64,000 bases of DNA from Nautilus pompilius (taxonomy: Eukaryota; Mollusca; Cephalopoda; Nautilida; Nautilidae). A model generated the notes under the pieces. The model did not search any database and was not told the origin of the DNA. It saw nothing but the letters and a program-made list of their open reading frames with translations. Where the stretch lies: assembly GCA_018389105.1 (NCBI GenBank), contig JACATO010000132.1, positions 992,001 to 1,056,000 of the forward strand, read 5' to 3'. This document shows, in pieces, positions 1 through 13,400 of this stretch. The position numbers were made by a program, and so were the translations under genes. Numbering within the stretch: the stretch's first letter is position 1; each line of letters starts with the position of its first letter.

Positions 1-947
1 TAGAAGAGAAATATTTTGACACATTATATTATTCCAAAGTAATATGATTCGACCATGGTAGAATTTTGAAGCTATTTATTTTTTTAACTGCACCATGAAA
101 TTGACATTTTTCTCACAGAAAAAGCAAAGCTAAAATTTTAATGTTTGGTTCTGCATAGATTTGCTACCTGGCTTTTTTGGCAAACATCACAGAGTAAACC
201 TCAAGCTTTAGGGGAAAGGAAAGCTAGTTTATGAAATATTGCTGATGTGAAAGCTTTTGAGCCAAAACTATGGATTCACTTCCCAAGTTGCAAATGTGTC
301 TCTAAAGATGGGAAAATCAAAACATATTTTCTAGCTAATAGATGCACTGTGGTCTTGGAGGTATTGCAAATGGAATTCCAATAGTGATTTCAGGACTTGC
401 ATAAGCATGATTCAATTCTTTCAAAATTTCTTTGAAATAAACTTTGACAAATCCTTTCCCATATCAGTAGGAATTAGCAAAATTGCAAGGAAATGATGTT
501 TTGAAAGCGTGTACAGAACAAGTGGCCTTATCAAGTTTTACTCAGGTTTTCAGAGGGCATTATAACTATCTTTGATATTGTACATATGTTTATCAACTGA
601 CATTTTAAAAAAAAATGAAAATACTGAAATTTGAATTATAATTAAGAATAAAAGATAAACTTTTGTAGCAGTCATTGAGGGTGTGTCAAACATGCAGCTT
701 GAAAAATATGTGATGTTCTCTCTAAAAGTAAACAGAGCAGTACAAATCAGGCTCCCAATTTAGTTGTTTTTTTTTTTGCATTTAAAAACAAATAAAAATG
801 TGCTTTTTTCCAAATGTTTGTCAGTTTCTTTCATTTATTGTTTATAGTTATGATTACCAAAGATTGTGCTCATAAACAGTTCCATCCACGATACAAGCAG
901 AACATGTAAATCTGACTTGGTAGCCAAAAAATGGTTGTTGATCCCTG
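1..947. mobile_element. hAT (Charlie-like) element, right end visible
   Basis: The block closes at about 921-947 with a run reading AGCCAAAAAATGGTTG then TTGATCCCTG. This closely matches the end of hAT-Charlie type elements, whose inverted repeat classically reads CAGGGGTCGGCAACC followed by TTTTTGGCT. No matching left end is seen, so the element either begins left of the window or is too decayed. The sequence before it has short broken open frames and no transposase motif I can name. The 3' terminus is moderately supported; the extent to position 1 is a guess. Confidence 0.35.
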
Positions 948-2729
948 ACTTATATACTTGATTCATATTGATTGAATTATGAAATTATGTGCATTTGTTT
1001 ACTGTGTAGTTTTTATGTTTAGTTCTTAAATTTCTGAAGTATATGAGCAGGTAACAGCAATAACATTAGATTTTCTCTCTCAAAAAATATTTCTAAACAA
1101 TTTATATTAGAGAATTATTTTAGTAAAGAGACTGGATAGTTTTTGTCTTGTTTGAATGTTAGTGTACCTACTATTTTATAACTATAAAGCTGAAATGTTT
1201 TCACATTCTCTTGGAACTTCCTCTTTGCTTTACTTTTTTCGTTGAAATAGAAACTTTTTTCTTTCTTTCATATTTTTGTATTTTATGTTTATTTGAAATT
1301 ATATTTTCTGACTGAGCTATTTGAAGTAGCTTAGAACTGAGGCAGGTTGAGAAAGTTGTTTGGCCACTGGCTATCAGACTTCCTGCCTGTTAGAAGCCTT
1401 GGAGAGGTAGATTCTTACAGCATTCAGGTTGGGCTTCCTATTGAAATATAAAGCTCCTACTTTGTTTGTAAGACTGGAGATTTATCTGGGACCTGGGAGT
1501 TTCAATGTGTATGTAATCTCATTTCAACCACCCAAGTAGCTCTCTTGATGTAGCATTAACTTAATACCATTAGAACAGCTGTGGTTTGAGAAATGACAGC
1601 TCCTCTCAACAAACCTTTGTGGTCAAATGCTTGTCTGTTTAGCTGTTTGGTTTTGGCTATCTATCACTAACTGGTATTGATATTAAATTGATTGATGATC
1701 TATAACATGGTTCTTAATTTTTTTCACTTCTATTAAATGTTTGTTTATTATTTCAAATGAATTTACTAACATAGTTATAATAGTTTTTAACGCTAACTTA
1801 TTGATTAAAGAAAGCATCGTGCGTAACTAAGAAAATGTATAATTGTCTTACCATGGCTGCTGAACATTTTAGCCCACACACTGCTTTCCACAGTTGATAT
1901 AATAGTAAATATTGTTATGTGACAAATGCAAAATAGGCTGTCAACAAGGTGGCGTCTGTAATTACTATTACTACCCCACATATCACTAAACTACAGCAGA
2001 GATATATTTCAACTGCACACATTTTTCAAATTTTGGCCTTTATTTAAAATAAATGAAACCACAGCAAGTCTGTGCAGTCTCAAATTTCAACTAAAATACA
2101 GCTGTTGTCTGCATAGTTAACTGCAAATCTGCACTGCAAGAGAATGCTACAATTGCAGTAGATAATAAATCTGTTGTGGGTAGGGTTACCCATAATGACT
2201 GATTTACAACTGCACATTTTAGACCTGCAATTTACTTAACACGGTAGACACCGACATTTCTAGAAATTATTTGCTCTGTATTTGTGTAGCAGAACAAACA
2301 AAAGTGGGTCACTTCTAAATAATTTTTACATCACAAACAATTATATATGTAACCACTGCACTTAGGTTTTCTGTGATTTCTTTTTTCAGATGACTGATTA
2401 ATTAAACTCATATTCTGTACTCTTAGTAACTAAATTGATCTCTCTCATATCAGAATAAATCAGTTTTGGAGTATAGGAATGCAGTTCAGTCTGTGTTTGA
2501 TATTTTTTTATGATAACAAACAAATTGGACAAGATCGCCTGCTATTCCACAAAAGTTACATATAGTTCTAAAAGTGCAAATATTGTTAATTAGAGAGCTT
2601 TTTATTATTACCTGCCAGTTTATTCTGATCACTTTACAATTTTATCAACACTATACAGAACCTAATCTGTATTTTTGTTGGCATATTTTTAAAAATAGTT
2701 TTTTATGAAATAAAACCTAAGAAGTTTAG
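948..2729. other. non-coding stretch, nothing recognised
   Basis: AT-rich sequence without a usable reading frame. The part at about 1,880-2,240 repeats short CTGCA-type words (for example actgcaca and ctgcaattt) and may be an old repeat, but I cannot name a family. No exon of the neighbouring BtpA gene was recognised here. Confidence 0.5.
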
Positions 2730-2731
2730 TA

Positions 2732-3205
2732 CAGACGGTCGTTGGCTTACAACCGCGTTCCGTTCTGACCGACCGGTATATCTATAGATTCCACATTACC
2801 GTAGGTATAGTACTGTATAATAAATATATCTCATCCTTAAGTCAAATTGTTTCTTTTCTATCCTTTTTACCATCATTCTTTGCACATCGTATAGATTTTC
2901 TATCAGTTTCTTTGTAAATTATTTTTGGTAAAACCTTTTATTATCTTTTTAAGACGTTGTGTATTGTAGATATTTTTTTAATCATTTTATATTTTAACTG
3001 TTATATATTTTTATTTTTATCTTTGATAGGTTTAAATCAAACACTGCGCACACTACAATTGGTTTAATATTTGCAAAACATACAAAAATACACAAAATAC
3101 AAAATACATACAGTACAAAAAATAGACAACACTGCCAGACACACAGTCACGGTTGTAAAGTCGAACAGGCACAAGTCGCATAGGTCATAAGTCGACGACT
3201 GTCTG
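2732..3205. mobile_element. pogo-type MITE (474 bp)
   Basis: Inverted ends are visible. The left end reads CAGACGGTCGTTGGCTTAC and the right end, reverse-complemented, reads CAGACAGTCGTCGACTTAT. Both are flanked by TA (2730-2731 and 3206-3207), the target duplication of the Tc1/mariner/pogo superfamily. The 'GTCG(T)CGACTTA' style of end resembles Tigger/pogo elements. There is no transposase coding inside, so it is a non-autonomous copy. Confidence 0.6.
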
Positions 3206-3207
3206 TA

Positions 3208-4312
3208 CTGCATTTTAGATTTTAAAATTATTAAATTAAAATTTTACAACAGAAAACCTGCCAACCATATAAAGATGTGGTGTTGTATATTTATTTACTT
3301 CAGATAAGAAAAAATCAATCTTACATTAAAATAAAGTGTGTTATGTCTGGGATGAAACTGCTTTAAAATTGTCTTCTATATTTTAAAAAAAAAATCAAAA
3401 AAATCTGGATATTGGTGTAGTTAAGTGATACTACTATAATTCCAAACCTAACCTATAGTGAGTTAATGAAAAATTAACAAGATAAAGAGAATCATCATGA
3501 TGTCAAGGATTATAAATGGCAGTGGCACAGATTTTATCTTCATCTGTAGCAACCTTATGAGTCTGCATATCTTTTATTTCAGTTTCATGATTCTACTCTC
3601 TTTTTTTGCTTTTTTAGAATGAAGTCTTGTATTTTCAGAATAATATACGTATCCAAAGCAAGGTCCATGTATATTTTTTCAAAACTATTTGACTGTGTAC
3701 CAGTTGCAATGGGAATAAACAACAGGGTTAGGAAAATCACTTCAGGAAATGGATAAATTACCTCCTGCAAGACATTCCCAAATAGGGTTTTATGTCAAGG
3801 CATTTAAGAAAGGATTGACCAAGCCACTCCTTTGTCCACACTGGCTAGTGTCTTGACAAACACAGAACAGTGTTTGGATCCAGGCCAGATCAATGATGCT
3901 CCCTAAGCAGCTTTTCAAACATTTCTTTATCAATAAGATTAGTGTGATATCCTCCCATCCCTTAGGCAGAAGACACTGGCAAACCATTTCAGTACTGTTG
4001 ACTTTTGTTTGGTAGATTTTTGCTGTGAAGTGTTGCACTACAATCAAAAATTGATATAGACTAAATCCTGAAAATAATTCATTTCTGAGAGAAAGACTTA
4101 TTTTTCTGTATTACAAACAAAGGTAGAAGAAAAATACAATTTAAAATATGTTTCTTCACAGAATGTCACTGGAATGAGCCAATATTAACAAACAGAACAG
4201 CCAAACTAAAATTACCAATAACTCATTGCTTAGGCAATTAAATGTTCTTATTATGTAGAACTCATTTGGTAACATGGTTTCTATGAATGAAATGTTAGTT
4301 TATCATTTACAG
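3208..4312. other. non-coding sequence upstream of the first visible BtpA exon
   Basis: No exon or named repeat was recognised. The sequence directly before 4313 ends in a usable splice acceptor (ttatcatttacag), so at least its last part is intron. Short minus-strand frames at 3585-3770 and 3790-4047 show no recognisable protein and look like chance. Confidence 0.5.
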
Positions 4313-4496
4313 GATGCTATCATGATAGAAAATATGCATGATATTCCATATTTGCACAGTGAGAAGGTGGGACCAGAAATTACTGCATTCATGGCTGTAA
4401 TTGGAGCTGAAGTAAAAAAGATATTTGGCAGACCTGTTGGCGTCCAGATCCTGGCTGCTGCCAATACACAAGCTTTAGCTGTGGCAAAAGCTGCTG
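4313..4496 (+). CDS. BtpA exon (first visible)
   Basis: Acceptor ttatcatttacag precedes GATGCTATCATG. The donor is CTGCTG then GTTTGT. It codes DAIMIENMHDIPY through ALAVAKAA and ends one base into a codon. The upstream ATG at 4274 lies in the intron and is not the true start. Confidence 0.85.
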
Positions 4497-7400
4497 GTTT
4501 GTATAGTACTTATATTTTTCTAATCTTTCTTTTTTCTAATAGTTCAGATAAAGTGCAATTGTAAAACAGTGTGGGTATGAGAGTGGTAGTGTACAGGATG
4601 GCTACTCACTTGGTTACTCCTTTTTAGCAGCAGGGGTTTTCGTTGGACACGTCTGTCTGTTTCAACAGCAGACCAGGAGGGGGTTCTAGTGGGGACTTTC
4701 CTGTTGGTGTATTAATGGGTGACTTCCTTGGATATTTTTGAACTGCATATTATCATTTGGCTTCATTTTTAGGGTTTTCCAGTGTGAATGCCAGTAAGCT
4801 GCCTAGTGAGGCTGACACCTTCCTAACCTTTTTGGACTGAATCCCAATACTGAGCACACAGTTTGTTTTTCTGTAACCAGGAAGATCAGCCAAGGAAAAG
4901 AACTTTTTTTTTAAATGTATTTTATAATTAATTAGCATTTTTGTAAAGATGTGTTGCCCTTTTGCAGGGAATGTTTTAATAGATGAAATAATTTAATGTT
5001 CCTTTCTAAAAGGGATTAACAAACTTCTCACTTTTATACAGTAGGCCAACACATCATCACACCACAGGTAAAAGTAGAAGCCTTAGAGTATCAATGCTTT
5101 TGTTTGTTCTGAGCACTCATACATAACAAACACACAAATGACTACAGAATTACAAAATTGTTATATGCATCTCGACTGTTGGTGTTGCTACTTTGAGCAA
5201 TTTTAAAATACTGTGTGGAAAATCCGACTGTTTAGAGTTAAGTGGTGGACTGCTGGATTGTCGTTTAGACTCTGCATGATTGAACTCGGCCAGCAGAATA
5301 ATGACAAATTGTTCTGTTTAGTGACTTGTCATCCATTATTTCTCGTTGGGCCAGAGCACTTTGCTTATATTGTGATTCATAAAAAAAAACTCTGGGAAGA
5401 GCAAAGCAGTATTTCCCCAGCTGGGGCTGGAAACCTTATGTAGTTTTGAAACAGTTTTTATTTCAAGGAAAATTGTTTGTCTAAGCACATTACTAATTAT
5501 CCAAAGGTCTACAAATGCATTTTGGTCAAAAATAGTACTGGGATAATTGAGATCTAACCCAATTCACAATGTCTTATGTAATTTTCATGTCCTTTGTAGC
5601 TGAAAATGAAACTGTCTGTCTGTATAGATTAAGTCTGTGGACAGCATGATAGACTGCTGGAATGTTACGGTTGAAGGTCCAAGTTTGAATCCTAGTCATA
5701 ACCAGCTTAGTGTACCACAGTTCCATAGCGTGTTTACTTCTGGTGCTCTGATTTTCTCCTACACATCTAAGTAAACAAGGTTTTTTGTGGTAGGTATGTG
5801 GCTAAGATTCACAGTTTGATCTCTGCTGCTTGCCTTTAGGAAATCTAATATGTTGCCATGCAGGTTTGAAGAAGTCTGCTTGTTGTTCAGACAGAGAGGG
5901 ATTGCGTCAAGCCCTATATTGCCCATTTTACCATAGTGTGAACAGTTCAGTGACACACTCACTTTCCATATACAGTAACCTTAACCCCGCCATACGGAAG
6001 GATGTGTTCCTGTAAAGTTTTCCATAACATGAACCTAATGTTCCTATTGACGTTTATTATATATTTGGAGATGCATTCTTACAGAAGCATCTTTTACTAA
6101 AAGAAGTAATAAAAACACTCTTGAGAATGGAAATAGACCTTATAAACACAGATTTAATAGATAATTGATTCTTTTGTGATATAACATAATATTACACAAA
6201 AGAAATTAGTCCAACTCACCAAAAACGATGTTGATTGGTGAGGGAAGGGATACTGACCGGGATATCTGACTTTTTAATTAACTTATAATGTTGTGGCCTT
6301 TGGAAATCCACAACAATTTCTGGTTATTAATCACACGAGCAGTTAATGATAAGTTATTTTAATTTATGAATTAAACACAAAGAAGTGCGTAGTTGTGTAT
6401 TATCTGATATGAACAGACGCACACACGAGCAAAACAACAAACATTCTTACAACTGCCTTTACGGTCCAGACAGATCACAGTACTGACCATGATGTAAAAC
6501 TGTCAGTAATCCACAACCCTGCATATTCAAAATTCTGGCCACTTAGTGCAACCACAAACATAAGCCTACAGACTCCAGCCAGAAGAAAAGATAATGGTGG
6601 GTGGAGGCCATAATGCTGCATGTGGTATATCCACATTTTCTGGCAAATGTGCAAAATGTTATATTTTTCTGTGGTGTCTTTCTAAATGATGAAAATTTTC
6701 TCAATTTCCAAAAGGGTGAATTTCCGGGCTGTTTCCCAAATTTGCTTGTCACGATTTACATTTTCTGTAAAGGTGAATTTCCATGTTGTGGGAGATTACT
6801 GTTTGTTTGTTCACTTTAGTTGAGAGGTCTTCATTTAAAAATCATCCAATGTACGAGGTCTGATCAGAAAATTCTGGGCATAAATTTATTCAGACAAAAC
6901 TAAAGCTCAAAACAGTTAATCAGATTTATCTCCTTCAAAGTTGTCCCCGCCTGATTGAACACAGTGGTTCCAGTGCTCCTGCCACTTGTTGATGCATCTC
7001 TGGTAATCGTCTTTCGTGATGGCTTTCAGCTCTCGCATTGCCTTTGGATGATGGTTGGCACACCCTGAAATCTCTTTCCCTTTAGGATACGTTTCAGTCT
7101 GGGGAATAGAAAAAAGTTGTTTGGTGCCATATCTGGTTTGTGACACAATTCATGGTGACAGGTGAACGATGATTTGTGGAGTGGCAGAATAAGTTGGCAT
7201 TTCCTATGACACATACCTAACGATTTTGACTCTTAGGTTTGAGAGTGACTAGAGTGTCAGCAAAGTTTGTCTTGAGTTCTCACTCCAAAACAGAAGAAAC
7301 CTCGTCTCTCAGTATCTCAAGAACTCACAGATCATGTAGCCAGCAATAAAAATTTTCTATGAAGCATCATTACAGGTGACAAGACATGGGGTTATGGCTG

Positions 7401-10400
7401 CAACCCTGAGACTAAACATCAGTCTTCTCAACGGAAGACCACATCTTCACCTTGACCAAAGAAAGCAAGATAGATTTCCTCAAATGTGAAGATGATATTG
7501 ATTGTGTTTTTTTGACATTGAGTGTTGTGAACCATGAGTTTGTTCCACAAGGTCAGACAGTGAATCACTTGTTTTATTTGGCTTTTCTGAAATGCCTAAG
7601 AGTTGCAGTTTGATGGAAATGGCCTGGAAAATGACAATCAGATGTGTGAATGTTGCATCACAACTATGCACCATCACATTCAGCACTCTCCACACGAGAA
7701 TTTCTGATTACACAACATTCCACTGGTTCCTCACCCACCACATTCACCAGATTTTCCACCAAACTCTATTTCCAAAACTGAAACACACCCTAAAGAGAAA
7801 GAGATTTCAGGATGTGCCAACCATCATCCAAAATGTGATGTGGTAAACTGAAAGCTAATGAGTGTCAGGAGCACTGGAACCACTGTTTTCAATCAGGCAG
7901 AGACAACTTTGAAAATCTGATTAACTGTTTTGTGTTTTAGTTTTGTCTGAATAAATGTAGTCCCAGAATTTTTTTATCAAACCTCATATGTTGGAAGTCT
8001 GACTGATTGTCATTATGGCTTTTTTAACTTGAATTCTTAGAAGGTAGCCTTATGTCTAGGCATCCTTGCCAGGAAACTCCATATTTAGCATAGTCAGTTT
8101 TCATTTTACAAACTAAAAGTTTATGTGAAACTTTCAAAAATGGGTTGGTTAAGTTTAATTAGTTTCCTGTTAAAAGTATTTGGCTCTATTTTCAACATTC
8201 TAAGTTATTCTTATGGTATTTATGTATTGAGTTCACCTGACAATAGGTACAGCTGCAATAGGGTATTGTTGGATGTCAGGGCTGACACCATGAGAAGGTA
8301 TCTATCTCTGTGATGCTAGAATATGTTCTCAGGGATCTTCAGTTCAACCTATTTTATAAGTCAGTCAGACAGACCATTTACAGTAGTCCATTCAATACCA
8401 CCAATAAGTTAACCAAACATTTTTTAGCTTTTGTTGAACACACATTTCTGTTTAACTATTGTTTTCTTTACCAAGAAGTTTGATACAGGTTTGTCTGATA
8501 TACCAGCGGCTGCCCCTGATATGTGTAAAGTGAGGAGGTAAGGAGCAATACGGCATAAGTTGAATTCTTCTATGTACCTTTTTGTCACTAAACTACTGAC
8601 CTATTATATTATTTATATAACTTCAAAGGAAAAGAAATTAGTCAACCAGAACATGGAGCAAATGATACAGCTGAATTACTATCTGTGCACTGAATTTCCA
8701 CAATAGAATGAGTGGTTTGGCTGTCAGGTTTGGTAACATTTTAGCTAAGATTTAATAATCTCAGTCTTTTGTGTCAATCGTAAACTTTTATTAATTTTAT
8801 TTTAAAAAAAGATACTCGTTAACTGCAGAATGCAGAATTTATTTATATGGATTGGACTAAAAGAAAGACAACTATTTGTTTCTATAACCCGATCGTGCAC
8901 ATTGTATGATCAATCACCACTCCCCCCATATCCAGTACGTCAGAGTTTATTTTAGAAACTAATTTATGGAAAGAGGAAGGGAGAGCAGTGAGCCATTGGC
9001 AAATCTTCAAGCGCTGGGGTTTGAACAGCATTCTTCTTCAAACCTGCATGCTGAGTTTCTAGTTCATAAACCAAGTGGGGAAGAATAGATGTTCATCTGC
9101 TACAGAAAGTTCCTAGTAGAACCTTTAATTAGTTTTTTTGGGGCAGGCTGGTGAAGAAGACAAAGAGAAAGAAGAGGAACCATTACCAGAGAGGTGCACC
9201 AAACTAAGCCAGGCCACAACTTTAGCAGTCCAGTCATCTACTACTATCACCCTAAACAGTAGTCTAATTTAATATTATACAGGAGACCCCTAAATGATAA
9301 TCTAATAACATCTAGCATTTCTAATTTAAGGGTTAATTTGGTTGACATGCTATCCATTACTAAATCAGTATTATTATAGTTAAGTAGCTACACAGAGACA
9401 GAAAGCCAACGGACTTATACTAGGGTCCCCCAGTGAAGAGAAACTGTCATTAATATAGTTTATTTCACTCATTAACAATTTTATTTTAAAATATTTCTTC
9501 ATATTTAACAAGTGCTTGAATCTTAGTTGATTTATAATTTTGACTCATAGTACTAGTAACTTTAGTTAGCATCATTGTTACTGCTGCTGGTGTTATTTTT
9601 AAAGTAACTGTTTTTCAATAAATACAGATTACTTTTTTCTTAAGTTTATCCAAATTTTTTCCAAAGTAGTTTTTTTTAAATTCATTTTTAGTGATTATTG
9701 TTGTTTAAAATATAAGATAATATTCTGTATAATATGTGTGTGCATGCACACGACCTGCCTCATTTTTTCATTGGCTATTGCTTTAGCTATTTGTATCATT
9801 TTTCTACTCATTTTGTTTACCAGGTGTGCAGTGCCAACATTATACCTTATCTTTTATAAGCTGGTTCCAGAATTTGTCTCTGATGTATGAACACCAAAAA
9901 ATCATTCCATCATTATTACTATTAAATGTTTTTCAAAAGTTATCTAGCTAAAGTATGGCATGAAGGTAAGCAACACACGGTTTTGTTAAGTACATCACAC
10001 CATTTATCAGTGTTTTTCCCAATTTGAAAATTTATTTTTTTTAAGTTTATTGTTGAACAAATACCTTTAAAATTACTTATTAATTTTTATTAAGAAAAAA
10101 ACTGAATAAAGTTGGTGATTATATTTGTGTTTATTGACAACCTGAATTTTCTGATCTAAGCAAAGTGATTACTTTTAATCTTAAGTCTTACTTTACCTTT
10201 CTGCACTAAAGTTTCCCATAGATTTTGCTTTGGCTCATTCCTATAAGCTTTCAGAAAAAAGAAAAAAAGCTGCTACTTCTCATATCTATCAAATACATAA
10301 TGTAAGGAAAAAAATCACTTTCTTTGCTCTGTTTCTAAGGATAAAGCTCTTGTTCACAACCCTGAAGATTCTTTGTTATGTATGCTCATCCATTTGAAGA

Positions 10401-13400
10401 TAACATCTGCGTTTTATGGCAAAGACGAGTAATAAATATCCACTTTCTGTGTTTATCTGAGAGGGTCAGTCAATGGGAACAGATTACAGAGCTATGTGTA
10501 CCCATTGGTATGGAAAGAAGTTGCATTTGTTTTAGACAAAGCAATTGTTCCCATGGGTGCTGTTGGTAGGAAAAAAGATTTTTGTAAAGGGAAATCCTGC
10601 TACTTATTAGAACATTGGTAGATATGTTTTTGTCTTTAGTTTCTAGAGAGAAAGTTTGCACCTCTACCTGTGCCCTGCATTCCATTCCTTACCATTTGGA
10701 CCCCCATTTCATGTTTTTTTTTTTATACTAAAATAAACATTCATCTTTTGTTTGAAATCTGAATTAGAAAATAATATACACTGGCATTAAAAAATATGAT
10801 CATTGTTATCTTATGTGCTTTTTGAACAGTTTATTGTTAATGATCACTAATTATTCCAGAAAATAACATGAACTATGTATTAAAATACAAATCATTAATT
10901 GTGACATTAGCACTTTAAGCCATTTTTCATGCACACATTTTAGGCATCCTGTTTAGTAACTTTTCAAAATATTTTTTTGTAAATATTATCTCCATTCCTC
11001 TTGAAAGTTGTTCCATAGGTGATTGACATGTTTGACCTCACCCCCCTCCCTCTTGACTTTTCAATACACTTCCTTCCATATGAGTTCATTGGGATTCTGA
11101 TCTGGAAGCTGTGAGGAACAAACCATGGGTTTGAGCAGCTCTTTTATAACGAGATATTGTGTATCAAGCTTTCCAGTGTTCTTTGTAGTGTTATCTTGTT
11201 GCAGTATAAATCTGTCACCTGATGAATGATCACCTGATGTAATTGCATAGCATTGCAGAATAATGAGAGATTTCTCTTTTATGGGATTCCCATAAAATTT
11301 TAACAAGTCATCAGCCAAGTGACCAACCATGTTTAATTGCAGCACAAATGAAATCTCATACTATTTTCGAGCCTTTCTTCTAACACCCTGCTATTTCTTA
11401 GAATCAAATATTTTAAACCTACTCTCATCCAACCTCAGTACCTTGCACCATTACTCCAAAATGTAGTTGTGATTTTGTTTAGCTCAGTCAAGTGACTTAT
11501 GGCCATTGCTTTCTATCTGCTACTTAGGTAATGATCTCACCCTTCTCCCTTACCTGCCTTTTGGTGGTTGAGGTTGAGATGCTGACTACAAAGTAATTAA
11601 TTGAAAAGAAAGGATTTGGCTTTTAAACTAGCAAGATTTCTTCCCTGGCTATCCAACTTAATGGCTCAGCCAGTTAACTGCACGCCACTCTGTGTGACTA
11701 CTAACTCCCTCTAAAATGTTTTGTTTGGACTAACCAGCTGTATGAAGGGCAATAATTGAAAAAACATAGCAGTGTCTTTGTTTGGCAAACTCTTAATTTA
11801 GAACACCAGTGAACACACATGGCTATATAGGTAAGATTTTTATTTCAAGCTATATCTGGTTAATGCCAGAGTTTTATTGGACTGTCAGCAGGGTCAACGT
11901 TTGTGAACAATCTGCAATTTTCGAATTATCCCTGGCTTGAATAAAGCCTCAGAATGACAGAAAGCTGTACCATGTTGTTTATTCTTATCAACCCATATTT
12001 TGTGTCAGCATGGCGTGTTAATCAAGGTCTGAGTAAAATACTGCTATATTTAGTTAGAAAATTACTATCCCTGAAATTGCTGCTTCATATCACTTACTGA
12101 TCAGTGTTGATTTTTCTACATAAATATCATGTTACTCCTTTTCTTGTGATGAACAAGTGCTATAGCAGTCCAAAATAGGATTCTTTTTATTGTAACTGGA
12201 ACACACAGCCATGAAATCTTGCCAACTTAAAAGAAACGACTTTGTTAGTTCACTGAAGATAATCAAAGTGAAATTCAAAAGAAAGTCTAGTCTGCTTTTC
12301 TTTTCTTTTTTATGCAGTTACTAGGAGTAGTCTATTTTTATTTAATCATCTCCTATCAATGTGTTGAATGACCCTCTATTATATAATGCTTGTTCTCAAG
12401 ATCTAAACAAGACTGCAAACTCTTCTTTGGGATTAACAATTAACCTATGTCACTGGTGATAGCATAAATGCTATCTTTATCAAGAAATCATTTTCAGGCT
12501 TATCAAGAAATATTCTTTTTTTCTGTATAACAATGAAACTGTTTGATATTTTATTTAGATCTTTAAAAGTTTTTTTTTGTTCATTTATTACTGAAATATA
12601 GGCCACCAGACCCATGTGATCAGCTCCACTGAACACTTATTTAGATCACGGCCTATGCTCAAAACCAAAAATGGTGTCGAGTGTGGATAAATAGAATATC
12701 TCTCGCACTGGTTAACCCCAATGTCTTCATTGTGGAGCTAACACAAATGACAGATTGATACTCCAGATATGGTGAGAGGGAGCTTTATCTTTCATAAATA
12801 ACAGCCATGCTTATAAAATGAAAGTATATTTCACTAGGTTTTTGACTGAGAAATTTTGCTGCACTTTTATTACGCTGCTGAATAAATTATTAATTTTATT
12901 GATAAACTTTTTACAAAGAGCATTTTGAGGTTTAGATTACAGATCACGTATGGTTCAGCTAGTGACCAATATGGTTTCACTCTTACTCCTGCAGGTTTTT
13001 GCATTAACCACCATGGCTCCTGTAAAAATCAAAAAAAAAAAAACAGTAGTGCAGTTTAAGGAGGCCATTGTCGGGTGTTCAGACTGCCCCTCTGCTCCCC
13101 TCTCCAGAAAGAGAACCCTACCTCTTGTCCAAGATGAAGAAAACACCAATTGTTTCAAAAACCTTTATTAGGCCTTCTCTTACATACTGGTGGATTAGTA
13201 CATGCCACTAGGAAATTTATGCTGATTTCTCTTCTTGAGGAGGTATGCAATGGAACTAATATTCTGTTTACTTTCTTTGTAGCTGAAATGCTCTCTTCGC
13301 ATTTGTCATTCCACCTAACCCCTAGATGTCTTTTTAAATCTACATTTTTCTATTTAGTGTCACTAACATAATAATTATAATTATCTCTCTCTCATGTTTG

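Noticed and set aside
12955-13171. Frame with strong Kozak start (ACCACCATGG) coding MAPVKIKKKK
   Set aside because: Short, lysine run from a poly-A tract, no homology recognised and no following exon found.
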